DNA of 64,000 nucleotides. Origin: Euryodendron excelsum. Taxonomy: Eukaryota > Streptophyta > Magnoliopsida > Ericales > Pentaphylacaceae. Where the stretch lies: contig CM065387.1 of the NCBI GenBank assembly GCA_033060915.1, positions 41,182,501-41,246,500 on the forward strand. Direction: 5' to 3'. A model generated the notes under the pieces. The model ran no database searches and was not told where the DNA came from. It was given only the letters and a program-made list of their open reading frames with translations. Both the position numbers and the translations under genes were made by a program. Below, piece by piece: positions 35,146-47,400 of this stretch (the stretch's first letter is position 1; each line of letters starts with the position of its first letter).

Positions 35146-36987
35146 AGTAGCGGTATTGCACGTGGTATATTTGATTTGGCATATGGCATAAAATGTTCAT
35201 TTAATTTTTTGATTCAAGAGGGAAGCAATTTTTCTGGAGTCTACAAAAATATAATGAGGGTCCACTTTTATGATGGTAGGAGTAATATCTCAGCCATTCC
35301 TTTATCCGCTGATAATTCACAGAATTGATGGAGAAAAATAATTGACCTTCATAGGGTCCTCTTCAAAGATCAGTGAGGACAACTTACATACTTATTGTTA
35401 CCCAACAATAAAGATGAATGTTGTGCTCTTCCATGCATTTACATGTTACGTTAGTACTCCAATCCTTTGTAGACTCTAAAAGAAGTCTAAACCACATAAT
35501 CTAGTGAGAACAAATATAGGAATATGCAAGAGAGCCAAAGACAACTAAGAGCAAGTAGCAATGTAAATTAAGATGACGAGAAAATGAGCCTGTCCGATTC
35601 CAAAGCACCAAAGCAGGTAGGGATATGATAACATGGAAGACATGCCCAGGTGAATTGGGTGGAGGAAAGAAAAAACATATTCAGGGAGAAAATAATAGAA
35701 GGCAGAGAGTGTAATAAACCAAAGAAAAGTGTAAAAAATAATTTTGACATTAAAGTCCATAACTTGGAGTAAACTTAAATTGTATGTCCATGATTATGAC
35801 TGGTAAACGCACTAAATAAATGAAGCACAAGAGGACGGCCTTGATGCAAGCTTTCCACATAGAGCCCGGGTGGAGGACTCCAGATTTCTTAAGTACAAGT
35901 GTGTCCCTGAACTATCAAACACACCTTGAGGGAGGAGAAATGATGCATCTCTTTGCATGAAAAATCCAGTAGGTAGGTAGCACCAATGTATTTTTAGAGT
36001 ACTACGTTTATTTTGATTTTCACACACTATTTGATGGGTTCTCACAGGAAACTACGATATTGAAAATGTCACCTCGCATGGAAATTTAAGCTTTGAATTT
36101 GCCTAGCAGCAATAGAGCTGCCCAAGAGATAAGGTTTGAGCACATAGTAGATCTAAGTTAAAAAGTAATATTCTCCAACCATGCTTGATAGGGGGAGGAA
36201 AGAGAAAATAAAAGCATGGGAAAAGAGAAGAATAGAAGGAAATATGTAACAATTGTTCACTGTTTGTCTATCCTAGAAAGCAGTGCAACTATTTTTCACA
36301 GTTTTCTATCCTAGAAAATTAGATATGTGAAATCTTATTTAAATTCAAGCTTATATAGACAATATTCAAACCCAAAAAACCCAAAACTTTAAACAAGAAA
36401 TACCAAACCAATAGCATTTCTTGGTTTAATCAGGAATGCAAGTTCAGTCTCTAGGATTTCTGCTGCTCCTGGAGATTTCTCTTCAATAAACTCAATCGAT
36501 CCATGCATGCTTGGCTATTCAAGTTCATTATAATTCTACAGCTGCCTCAAATAAAAGCTATAAATTGCTGTGGACTTGGCAAACTCAAAACACACAGCAA
36601 AAGAACAGTATGCTACCGTGTGAGAACAAGAAATTTGTATCTAACATGCAAACTTCCTGTTCAATGGAACTCCATTTGGAGATGCGTGATTTAGAAGGGA
36701 AAAAAATAAAATAACTACTCGGCTTTTCCAGATAACAATCTAAAGATTACTATGACATTAGGTCCTACATAGAGGATGAACTCACTTTTTGTTCCAGCCC
36801 TGCAAAACGAAGAAAGTATGTCACTAAGTGTCGACAAAGGGAATGGCCATTTAGGAAGAATTGCCATTTCCTATAAAACTCAGTAAATGAGGAAACTATT
36901 TTGTTACTGCAGACATATAATAGAGGTGAAAGCAAAAAAGCATTCCACCCCCAGAATGCTAACATGGTACCATGAATGGCTCTCAAA
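35146..36987. other. Receptor pseudogene intron, left part
   Basis: Non-coding between exon block 1 and the Athila-type insertion. An AGGTAGGTAGCACCAATGTA stretch near 35970 repeats 7565 and 7711. No gene is supported; the minus-strand frame at 36765-37148 mixes intron with LTR sequence and is not a gene. Confidence 0.45.
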
Positions 36988-38228
36988 TGTGTATTGAACT
37001 TGAGCTTTCCGCAAGGTTTATGGGTGTCGATCGAAGTAAAATCCAGTAAGCACCGGTATCGTTTTCTCGAGGGATCAAACCCAATATAAGCAATACACAA
37101 GGATAAAACAGCCAACCAAATGAGATAAATTAGCGAATTACTTAACAAATTGAAATTAAAAGTAAGACAAAAAATGCTTGTATGGTGAGAGGTTGAAGAC
37201 TACTAAAGTAAGCTAGTTACACTTGAAATTGAAAGCAATTATAGTAAATTCGAAACAATTAATGAAAGGCTTGAATGCAATTGCTTCAATCTACCAATTC
37301 TCTACAAGGTCTTCAATGGAGATTTGTTTAACTCAAGTCAAGATTCACTCCATGGATCCTTGACCTGGAGAATTTCGACCATAAAAGCTTGAATTCAAGT
37401 ACAATTGAGTGTAGATTATTGTTTCATTGTAGGAATCTTAGAGACAAACCATCAATTGTGCAATTCCAATACCAATTAGAAGATAGTGCATAGCAATTAC
37501 CAACTTAGATAATGAATCTAAGTGTTCTATGAGTCTACAACTCAATTGAAACAAAATTGAAAAAAACATAGGATAAATCATTAAAATTCATATACCTCCA
37601 TTGAAGCCTTTGAAGATCCTTGGCAGATCTCCACAATTATATCCAAGAGATGCTTAGCTATTTGATTCCATAGGAGAAAGCATGAAGAATTGAAGATTTC
37701 TCATTGATTGATGAAGAAAAATAGTGTTTGATTATAAAGAAAGTGTAAGAAAATGTATGAAAATACAAAACAAACCCACTTTCTCTCTCTATAGTACGTC
37801 CTAACAGGAAATCTAGTCTATAACTGAAGATAGATACAAAATTCGCGACATTTGCCAAAGATATAGCTAAAAACTACCCACAGGACTGTCGGTACTGTAC
37901 GTACGGTACTGTTTACTGTACGTACAATGGACATACCGTACGTACGGTTAAGTTGACACTAAATCGAGCTATCTGAAGTTTGAGTTTCTACTGCAGGTGT
38001 ACATATGGTGGGATCACTGTACGTCCGGTGACTCCTACCGTACGTACGGTCAATGCACACTTTAGCTCTTTTTGCTCTAAATTTGCCCTTTCTCCACTAG
38101 AAACTTGCAAAAGACCCACAAACACTTATTAAAACAATTATTATACTAAAATGAAGCATATATACACCCTAATTGGACTAATAATAGCTATTTAGGGACT
38201 TTAGATTACACTTTTTGGAGTGTAATCA
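36988..38228 (-). mobile_element. Athila-type 3' LTR (minus strand)
   Basis: On the minus strand it starts TGATTACACTCCAAAAAG at 38228, directly after a polypurine tract. The cluster of ACCGTACGTACGGT palindromes is at 37885-38050, followed by a presumed TATA region (about 37860-37880). U5 with a GATCC..., CGGTGCTTACTGGATTTTACTTCGATC pattern (37030-37080) aligns with the LTRs at 285-1496 and 43377-44560. The outer edge TGTGTATTG (36988) is approximate. No target duplication was found. Confidence 0.7.
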
Positions 38229-38240
38229 CCACCCCCCACC
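38229..38240 (-). promoter_or_regulatory. Polypurine tract of the minus-strand Athila-type element
   Basis: GGTGGGGGGTGG on the minus strand, immediately upstream of the LTR start and preceded by ACTAGCAAAAGCTA, a context usual before plant Ty3/gypsy 3' LTRs. Confidence 0.75.
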
Positions 38241-40159
38241 TAGCTTTTGCTAGTTCCTAGCAAAAAAATGTGAAAAGTTAAACCAAATATATACAACAAG
38301 ATAATCTCCATTTTCGTGGGAGTCCTGGATGCATTTAGCGTATGCATTAGGCTTTTGAACCTCTAGGTTACCCCTAGTGGATGAGTAGTGTCTCGTGAGG
38401 GCTTGCAGTGATGATACCCACAAACATCGTCTTATAATCAACAACCCTAGATGTAGAACAATATAGGAGAAATGCATGAGGATATGTCACAATGCTCAAA
38501 ACAATGTATCTCTTCTTCCAATACAAACAAGATGAGTCTATGAAAACATTATGACAAGATTCATGCGTGTGTGTGTGCTAGGATCATACATAGTGGTTTA
38601 CAATGCTTCACTTCACACCATCAACCTTAAAGCCTCGATCCAACACTTTCCGGACATACACTCAAAGAATAATCGAACACATGGTTGATCTCACTTGGTT
38701 ACTCTTAAAAAGAGCAAATGTATAAGTTATGCAAAAGAGCAAACCAAACTAAGAAAGACAATATGATGCAAGTGTATCGACTTGGTGTGACTACATGAAA
38801 GAATGCTTTATGGCATAAATATCAATTAAGCATGATGTGCAAATAATGTCTTACATTCCATCAAGACCTCTATTGAAGGACATGCTTTGGATCATTAAGG
38901 ACTTTGTAAGGGAAGGTCAAGTGGTATCAAGGTATGATAAGGAGGAAAGGAAAGGTGTAAAATTTCAATACATGTGTGATTCAAGGCATGTAGTGCTCCT
39001 TAAAGGCCATATTCCCCTTCCAAATTTTGAATCTTCCAACATCAATCTCACCTCTTTTTGAGGTGTTAATTCCCTTCACCTATCAATCATTCTTGCTTTC
39101 CCTCCCTTTTTTTTTTTTTTTTCGTAAGTTCTCAATTGCTACACATTGCTCAAAAAATTTTTTTTTTTCTTTTTTTTTCTTTTTAATTGCAAAAAATGGG
39201 GATACTTTTCACTTGCCACTAATAATTTTTTTCTTCCTCTCTCTCTATTTTGTTTTCATCATGAGATTTAGAATCTCATTACAAAGGGTGTGAAGATGTG
39301 GTGTCAAAGAGAAGAAAAAAAAAAAATACAATAAAACTCGGTGGCTCAAAATCAACAAAGAAGGCCTTAAATCATTTTCAAACCAAGTATTATGTATATA
39401 GATCTCGATGGAATGTAAGCGCCATCCAATGCAAATTGATATCAAACCAACAAGCCAAACATAAGTATAATGAAGTCATTTTTGAATGCGAGAGCTTAGT
39501 AAAAATTTATTCGAGTAAATATAAAAATCTCTCCAATAAAGCAATAGGCTCTACTCTCACCGGATAATGATCTCCACTCAATTAGGTTATGGATGCAAAG
39601 ATCAACAATGTACACTACTTAATATGATCTGTGCTCGTAAATGCAATCATCTCATCATAATGTAATCAAAACCATATCACGTTCATATCGAAATCAAAGA
39701 ATACAAATGCTCATCATACTATAATCATGCCCCCATACTAACCCTTAATCATTCATGAATCCAAAATTGAATCTCATAAGATAGCTATGGTCCCTCATGC
39801 GAAGTATCAACACATCCACTATGAATAATAAAGGTTAATCAATACATCACTAATGGATGCTAACAATGGGAAGTGCATAATGAGAGAAATCATACAATAC
39901 CGTCAACCTCTTACCATCATGTGATAGATAAAGATAAAATATCCACTAACTCATATCTGAAAAGGAACCTGTATATACAAGAAGTCGACGTACACTGAAA
40001 GAAATATATCATGTGAGCTCAAAACAGGTATGTAATCATATAGAACTAAAATGGACTACATAAAAAATGCTGCAGAGTTTTAGATACATTAGTGAATGAA
40101 ATGTATACATGGGATGTACATGAGATGCTATACATATGACATTATACATATGATGCTAT
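38241..40159 (-). other. 3' untranslated region of the minus-strand Athila-type element
   Basis: Between the last open reading frame and the polypurine tract. It is AT-rich with T-runs at 39105-39185. No coding signal is seen. Long non-coding 3' regions are usual in Athila elements. Confidence 0.5.
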
Positions 40160-41539
40160 CTAAACTTTGCCCTGTCTAAGTCCAAACTCATCGTCATTCT
40201 GGAAATCATGCTCCCTTAGAGATGTAAGGTCTGTAGCACCGACAACTAAGTCAGGAAAGTTGGGCTCTTTATCATCCCGAAGTCTAGCCAAAATATCTAT
40301 TAGCAGCTGACTCTGTCGTGCCTGCTCCTGTTGAACCTCCTCCTGAAACCTAGACTGAGAGGCCTGAAGCTCTGCAATCTGAGTGCCCAAAGTTGTCTAT
40401 ACAGCAGTGATCTGTACTGTGTGGGCAGTCACAAGAGTCGCACACCTCTTACCAAGCTCAGTATGGGCTGCCTAAAGTCCTGCAACGGACTACTACATCA
40501 TTTGGATGGCTGTGGTTTGCCTTTCGATATATGCACTCTGCTGGTCTAATATCTGGGCAAATTCCTGAAACCTTGGACTTGCCTGGGCTGGCTGTGGCTC
40601 ACCCTAGGCTTGAGGCTGCTGTTGCTCTGCTGGAACCTGCTCGCCCTTTGCGAGGACCTGTTATTGTTGCTGCTGTTGCTGGGCTCTCTGCTGGGCCTGA
40701 ACAAGTGCCTCGGCTCGTCTCTGGATACCTGCTAGCTAACCCGCCGCCCTATTTTGAGTGGATAGGGCGATCGGTGCAAGTGCCAGGGCTAAAGAAGCAT
40801 CATCTGGAACTGCCACTCTAGCACGTGCAATAAGCTCGTTCATCATGCCTGCAAACGGTAATGCCCCCTGCGGCTTCGTTGAAGCCGCAAACTCGTAGAA
40901 AACGCCGAACATATATCTGGGGAGGTCAATAGTCCTACCCATCCCCAGGGCATAGAGTAATTGTCCTTTACGTATACTCACCTCTCCTCGTCGTCCTAGC
41001 AGATAGATCGACCCACAGGTAAAAACGAACATCGGTGCATATCTCGAAGCAAGGAGTTTCTTCTCAATCTGAGAAGAAATCCATTGGGTATCGGGTAGGC
41101 AAATCTTAGCAACCATCACCTCGTGCTCTACCTCACCCTGCTGGGGCCAACTCAAAGCTGGGTCATAAACCCGGGGTAGATTGAAGAACTCCGCAAAGGT
41201 GGATAGGGTAATGGTAATGGTCTTACCCCTAACAATGGAAACTATACGCTTATCCCCGACAACATCCAAAAGTGCTCGGATGTTGGCTATCAGCTCGGCA
41301 ACCAAACTAGTCCTATGCTGGCCACTGTACTGTGGTAACCGCAGCCAACCACGACCCTCAAACATCTCTTTCCATAGTTATGGCTCGCCCACAAAGTGCT
41401 CAAGAGTCATCGCTCTCCCCTACACTGGGGCCCTCTTATTAAAAATCTGGTCATACCACTGCTGGGCCTTCCCGTCAATAAACTAGGAGGCATCAAAAGC
41501 AACGGGGATCTTGAGGACCTTCTAGGTTCGCGGAGCCAT
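40160..41539 (-). pseudogene. Athila-type third ORF (putative plant transposon protein domain)
   Basis: ATG at 41539 (MAPRT, then TAG), one reading frame to a stop at 40160, about 460 codons. The core (41365-40736) is open for 209 codons: SLVAELIANIRALLDVVGDK, STFAEFFNLPRVYDPA, a VMVAKICLPDTQW segment, ASRYAPMFVFTCGSIYLLGR and IDLPRYMFGVFYEF. This is the domain found downstream of pol in Athila elements and annotated as putative plant transposon protein. The C-terminal third is Q/A-rich with a likely coiled coil (LGTQIAELQASQSRFQEEVQ). The frame is kept throughout but has at least ten in-frame stops, mostly TAG where Gln or Trp is expected. Its function is not known. Confidence 0.7.
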
Positions 41540-42390
41540 CTACACTAATGAGTTAACTAAACTACTAAACTAGGAATAAACTATGACAGAAGAACAAAAA
41601 AAGAAAAGGGAAAAGACTTAAGGAATACCTAGAAGTGGACTAAAGATGGGCACGGGCGAGAAGGGCTAAGGCTGAAATCCAGTAGGGCTCTACTGCACTC
41701 CCAAACACTCCCCCACACACCCTCACTGAGTTAGCTCTGAGTCGACTCACTTTTAGGAATGAGTTAAGATTAAAAAATGAGGGTTTATATAAAAATCGGG
41801 GGGCACTGTACGTACGGTGCTTAAGTGCATATGTACGGTGCCGGAGAGCTAGCGTATGCGTGCTCGGGCAGCCGGGACCGTACGTACGCATGAAGCCATC
41901 TTACGTACGGCTAGTATAGAAATGAACCACTAGCTTGCAATAATAACGTGCCATGTCAGCTTATGCAAGGTGGTGTTACTGTATGTATGCTTCGACCAGC
42001 GTAAGTATACTATGACCACCGTACGTACGCTGCAAAGGGAAAACACAAAGCTTGCAAATTTTTTGCTCTACTTTGCACAAAAATCGAGAAGAAAGCAAAA
42101 AGAAAGCCAAAAATTGGGCCTAAAATAGTAAGAACAAGGGAGAATGCCTTATAATCTACCCTCACCCCCCACATAGAACGATGCATTGTCCTCAATGTAA
42201 CATAAGAAGCCATATAAGCAAGAACGAAGGCAATACGAAAGCGATAAAGCAACCCACCATTTCATTAAAGAAGAAAATTGAACATTACAATGCTGAAGGT
42301 GGCCTAAACAACAAGGAAATGAAAGATAAGGACCCCTACCAAAGGAGTCCGAGACACAACAACCTACAATTCAAACTACCACCCAGTGGG

Positions 42391-42657
42391 TTACTCGAGC
42401 CTACTTCTTGGAAGTGGTGGAGCCGGAAGACGCATCGGACTCCTTCTTGGTTGAGCGGAAGATGAGGGGAGCGACTTGTCAAGGAGACGAGAAGCCACCA
42501 AGCAAGCAATCGTGACAGCGTCATCCGAAGGAAGCCGAGACAAAGAAGTACAAGTGTAAGCCCGCAAGAATGTGGTGTAATCCGGGTCCTCCATCTCATC
42601 GAAATTCGGGGCTTGGGGGGTATTCTCGCTTGCCTTGGAAGGATCCTTGGAAGCCAT
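42391..42657 (-). CDS. Intact 88-codon ORF of unknown function in the Athila-type element
   Basis: Starts MASKDPSKASENTPQAPNF (ATG at 42657; an in-frame ATG also lies 7 codons upstream), continues DYTTFLRAYTCTSLSRLPSD and AVTIACLVASRLLDKSLPSS, and ends Ser/Pro/Arg-rich. It lies between the pol end and the third ORF on the same strand. I do not recognise it. It has an acidic N-terminus, one helix-like hydrophobic stretch and a basic tail. It has no stops, unlike its neighbours, but at 88 codons that could be chance. Confidence 0.35.
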   Translation of the reverse strand: MASKDPSKASENTPQAPNFDEMEDPDYTTFLRAYTCTSLSRLPSDDAVTIACLVASRLLDKSLPSSSAQPRRSPMRLPAPPLPRSRLE

Positions 42658-43088
42658 GGATGGGGTTGAATGAAACAAAGAGAACTAATGCAACAATGGG
42701 GCTGAATAAGGAGAGAAGTGAATGCAAGTAAATGATGGCCGAAAGCCCCCCTTCTTATAAGGCTGAGAGGTCACATGCAAAGGAATCAAAGATGAGATAT
42801 GAAGGTACAATGCAGCTAGGATTCTCTGCACTAAATCAAAGTCATGTGATTCTCCCCAATCAACAAATGGTAGGGCCTATCAAAAACTACCTAGCTGCTT
42901 CTAACCAAACCTAAAATGGAAAAGAAGCTAACTACAAAGGCCCCTACTAAAAAACTAACCTAAAATATTCTAAACACAACCCTAATCCTAACTAAAAGAA
43001 GACAATCAAAAGTAAGAACAAATGAAGAAAACTAAGGAAGCCACTCTAAACTACTCTTACCCTTAAAGGACAAGAGCATAGATCATCA

Positions 43089-43376
43089 TCAATCAAAAGA
43101 TGGTGGATCAATGAGATCCACACAATCCACTTCGCCCTGAAAAGTCTCAAAGTAGGGCTTCAACCTTTGACCATTCACCTTAAAAGCTGCCCCATTAGTG
43201 AGATTCTTCACTTCAATAACTCCATGGGGAAAGATATCGGTAACAAGGTAAGGACCCACCCATTTACTTTGTAATTTGCTCGGAAACAAATGAAGGCGCA
43301 AGTCATAAAGAAGAATCTTTTGACTAACCTTAAACGATTTACGAAAAATGTGTTGGTCATGGAACTTCTTCATGTG
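43089..43376 (-). pseudogene. Athila-type pol, integrase C-terminal end
   Basis: MKKFHDQHIFRKSFKVSQKI, LLYDLRLHLFPSKLQSKWVG, PYLVTDIFPHGVIEVKNLTN, GAAFKVNGQRLKPYFE is the integrase C-terminal GPY/F-type module (WVGPYLV) that ends Athila pol. The codons upstream of MKKF (43377 and beyond) are not pol: they are U3 of an LTR on the opposite strand. The polyprotein is cut at this junction, and RT, RNase H and most of integrase are absent. Confidence 0.8.
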
Positions 43377-44560
43377 AGTAGTGCCGTGCGCATGGATGAA
43401 TAGTGGCTGTACGAATGGGCAAATAGTGTTCGCACGGTGAATAGTATCGTACGTACGCTTTTTCAAGTTTGCAAAATTATGAGAAATTACAGACCTAACC
43501 GCCTGCACAGTGAATAGTGTCGTGCGCATGGTCAACGGTAGTCTTATTTTATTTTTTAGCTATAAATTCAGTTTTGTACTTCATTTTAGGGATCTAAGCT
43601 TTTTATACGTAGATAGGGTTAAATACAGCTATATATGAGTAGTTTTAGAGATGAAAACCCTTTCAATTTCATTGTAATTTCTATTCTAATACTCAAATTT
43701 AAGTTGTTTTACAAGATTTCTTTAATTCAATTGTCAATTTCTCTATGGATTCAAGTACCAAATCTTTACATTGGGTTCAATTGTGAAGATCATCCAAGGA
43801 TCTCAAGTGTTTTAATTGAGGTAAAACACAATTTCATTGTACTATCTTCTTAAATATCCAATTCTTAGCAATTGAAGTCTAGATTCATACAAATACTTAG
43901 ATTATTGAATATTTTTGAAAATTTCAATGCATGATTCTTCAACTGAGAGTTGGTTTTAACCAAATCGATGATAGTAATCTATGATTCTAGAAATGAATGT
44001 AATTCTAACTTCCAATTGCTGCTAAACTGAATTTATGATAATCATATCTTAGATCCTATTAAAATCTTGTATTATTGACTAAGTCTTTGAGTGTCCATGC
44101 GCTAGTCATGAATTGGGTATGGGAGTTACTTAGATTACGACTATGAATACATGAATCTCGTAGTTTATAAATCTAGATTAATTATCATTGATTCCATTGC
44201 TTTAATAGTCAAAATCTTCCGAATCAAACACTCTTGATTGTTGTGTTTGATTTGAACAAACCTTATTGAAAGCCTTGGATGAATTTGGTGATTGGATAAA
44301 TTGAATCAACATCTCTTTATTAATTGTCTAATGAGTCAAAGTGTTTTAGTGTACATCCAAACAACCAACACTTCAAACCAAATCATTCTTTTCACTTTCT
44401 CTTTTTAAGAAGTATTTTACCAAATTGTGTGAGTTTTGAGAGTGTTGAGTGCTAGCTTTGGCCGATAGCCTATATTAAACTCAATTCTCATGGAATTCGA
44501 CATCGGTACTTACCGAGTTATACTTGACAACCACTTACTCTTGGGTAAGCATCGCAAAGG
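43377..44560 (+). mobile_element. Athila-type LTR (plus strand, 5' truncated)
   Basis: The U3 begins inside the palindrome cluster (GTACGTACG, GTGCGCATGG; 43380-43530). It continues to a TATA-like AGCTATAAATTCAG (43558), a long R/U5, and GGAATTCGACATCGGTACTTACCGAGTTATACTTG (44490-44530) with CTTACTCTTGGGTAAGCATCGC, the same U5 end pattern as at 1430-1490. The 5' portion is missing and it abuts minus-strand pol. The right edge is approximate. Confidence 0.65.
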
Positions 44561-45859
44561 TTATGTTAATACTCACATTTACTTTGTTCCAATAATCTTC
44601 TAATTCCCAGTCCTCCCATCTTCAAGGGGGTGATAATTAACAACTGCCTTCCCAACTAACTTTAGCACACGTATTTTCCCAACCGACTTTTTGGGCACCC
44701 TCCCCATTTCTTAGGCTTTGGCCCTCAAAAAAGAAAAAAGAACGTCAAGGAACTTTGTTATGGACAAAAAGGACATGTAAAGTCCTGTGTGTTGTATGTG
44801 TCACAATCCCACATCGAATAGGAAGTGGGAGATCTTAAGCCATGTAAGGGGATTGATAGTACCACTTAATAGCTTAAACTTTTAGGTCGGATGACAAGTG
44901 CCTGACCCGTGACATATGTCTCTTGTAGGTAGATGGTGTTTGCCTTGTTAAATCTCATTGTTTCACTTACAACTCACAACTTTTGACGGCAGGTTTCTCT
45001 CTCTAAAATCTACATGAGCCCTAAGTCCCTAATGCTGAAAAATGAAATAGGAAAAATATCTAAGAAGGTATTTTGTCAACATGTTTCTTTCAAGCCATTT
45101 GGCATTAAAGACAAAAGCAGGCATTCGTCGAACAACTTAAATACATATTCAAACGGAGCCTTTTGGGCAGTTAAATCTTGAGGTGTGCATAAGCATGATG
45201 ATTTCATGATTGAGAATACAAAAATTCAGCAGAACAATCAAATGAAGGAGAACTTTTGAAAGGTGCCTATTGATGCCTGTAATTTGTGAAATAGATGCCT
45301 AGTCTCAAATTTCACATGATTAATATGGACGAATGATTCACTATGTATTCATGTTTTTATAATTATTTATACAACTGGGAGTAGAACTGTGTGGATCCCT
45401 AATTTGTGATTCTTCCTGTGGACCAATGAAAGTAATAGAATTGTGTTGTTCGTTACCTTAAGTATTGAGACTATAAAGCATTCAAGGTCAAATGAATTCC
45501 TACCGTAGATCTTCTTTGAAGATGGACTGTTGCAGTGTCAGTTACGTATCAAAAGTATTTCACCGGGGGCCTTCTTTGCCTAATGTTGGTCTTGCACCAT
45601 CAGAGGTTACGTGAAGAAGTTTGCAAAACTTGAAGAAGTTTGGGTTTTATGAGCCGTTTAAGAGATGGATTCCGAATTTTGCATTTTTTCCCCCTTCGAT
45701 GAGATGTTTTGAAGAGGTGCGTCTCTTCGGTCACTCGTCTTGACATGCTTCTTATTAGGTGTATCAGTTCGCATTGGCAAATAAATGAAAATATACAATT
45801 CTATGAGGGTTATTTTGAAACAAAAAGAGTAGGAAGCATTTGGTGGCTTCATCTTTTAA
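44561..45859. other. Receptor pseudogene intron, right part, with a short LTR-like repeat
   Basis: No gene. TGTCACAATCCCACATCG at 44797 begins a 125-bp stretch ending GACCCGTGACA (44921). This resembles the widely dispersed plant LTR/TRIM start of type TGT(T/C)A...CCCACATCG. Nothing is recognised in the rest. Confidence 0.4.
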
Positions 45860-46379
45860 AATAGTAGACATTGCTTATACATCGGTGAAGAAAGCGGACC
45901 ATTTGCCAACTATTATTCGTATTGGGTTACGGCATTCGTGCTTACTTATGTCGTGTGCTGTTATGTGGTCATGGCCCCACTTGTGCAGTCGATTATGTCA
46001 TTGAGGGAAGCGCCAATGGAAGATGGGAAGGCTCTGAGGACTTTTGAGAAGATGAGACTTTTTAGAAATTTCTATCTTGAGGTTTTTCTTTTTCTTTTTT
46101 TTATTTTTTATGAGCTTACTACAGTGGTGCTGAAGTAGGATTTTACTGTGGATGCTAGCGCTGGTACTCAAGCTTTTGTAGGTACTTGTAGTTTACTACG
46201 GATGGATGATGTATTTCAAGAGCCTGCCACTGTTTTGTTTTATGTTGTGATGTTTTTTTATTTTATTTTATTTTATGTTTCGGCCTATGGAACATAACGG
46301 ATACTTTGTTCTTCATGATGAAGAGGATGAAAGTGTTGCCCTAGCCATCATTCGGAGTTCAGAGTTCCAAATTCTTTGA
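45860..46379 (+). pseudogene. GPR107/CAND-like receptor, exon block 2 (C-terminal part)
   Basis: Follows an AG acceptor-like site near 45862. It reads DIAYT, a one-base shift, IGEESGPFANYYSYWVTAFV, CCYVVMAPLVQSIMSLREAP, DGKALRTFEKMRLFRNFYLE, then a phenylalanine-rich segment with a TAG at 46136. After another shift near 46290 comes FRPMEHNGYFVLHDEEDESV and SEFQIL, with the stop at 46377-46379. These match the last membrane segments and the acidic cytoplasmic tail (FRPxExNxYFxLDEEEE...FEL) of the lung-seven-transmembrane family. Order, orientation and register follow directly from block 1, with an intron of about 10.7 kb between. Disabled by shifts and stops. Confidence 0.85.
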
Positions 46380-46888
46380 AGTTGGTCTTTGGGGCAAGAC
46401 TTTTGGTGCTTATCACATTATATGCATCTCTAGTTTATATATAGCCTCTAAAGCTATACTATTATATGCTTAGAAAATCAGGTTTCTATCTTGTGCTTTT
46501 TTTTTTTTATTATTTATTTTGGATGACACAATCAATACAATTTCTTAGTCAACCTTGTTTCATGCATGAGAACCATACCACAATTCACTTTGGGCCTTTC
46601 ATGAGGGTTGGAACCAGGTTTTGTTTAGTTCAACATACTAATCCCTTAGAAGCAAATATAATTTGGATGGTTTTTTTATATGCAAAACCAGAAGCTATAA
46701 TATTTCGAACCTTTATTATCTGATTTAATATGAATTTTTTAAATTCTGTATTATTTTAATATGCCATTAGGTTAAAATGACCAATGGTATTGCATGTTAT
46801 AGCATATGTCTTACGTGCGAGACACATAGAATTAATTCCCATGATTGTCTTTTAGACACACACATATCCGTAACCCACACACACCATC

Positions 46889-46926
<38 letters not shown>

Positions 46927-47400
46927 ACTTTAGGAAGAAGAGTAGAAAGAGGGAAGGAAGGGAGAAGAAGAGAAGAAGAACAAAGAGAGGAACAAGAGAG
47001 AGGGAGATCAAAAAGAAGGAAGCTTGGAGAGCCACTCAAGTTTGGGAAGCTTGGGAGAGAGGTAAGAACTCTACCTCTTGTGAATGCATATTTGTGTATA
47101 TGTATATATATGTGGGTTGATTTCTTTGATGACTCCTTTGAGTCCCAATTAGTTCAATTTTGAGAATTTGTAAGTTTCTAAAGTTGGATTGTGAGTTGGG
47201 GGTTGAAATCCCCAAATTTATGCATGGTAGGGTTTGGAGATTCAAACTCTAGATCCCTTCGATTTACTTATTTTAAATGTTTCATTTTGGGTTATTATGG
47301 TCTTCTTGGGTCAATCTTTGGACCCCAGAAGTATTGAAAGAGTTTGTGAGAGTTTTGATGGAGTTTTGTTTGAGTTGAGTGAGATTTGGAGATTTTTGCG
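46380..47400. other. Intergenic with (CA)n microsatellite
   Basis: A (CA)17 tract lies at 46890-46923, flanked by purine-rich GAAGAAGAG sequence. The open frames through it are repeats read as protein. Nothing else is recognised. Confidence 0.5.

Noticed and set aside
46797..47163. Overlapping His-Thr and Cys-Val repeat frames
   Set aside because: Both are readings of the (CA)n microsatellite.
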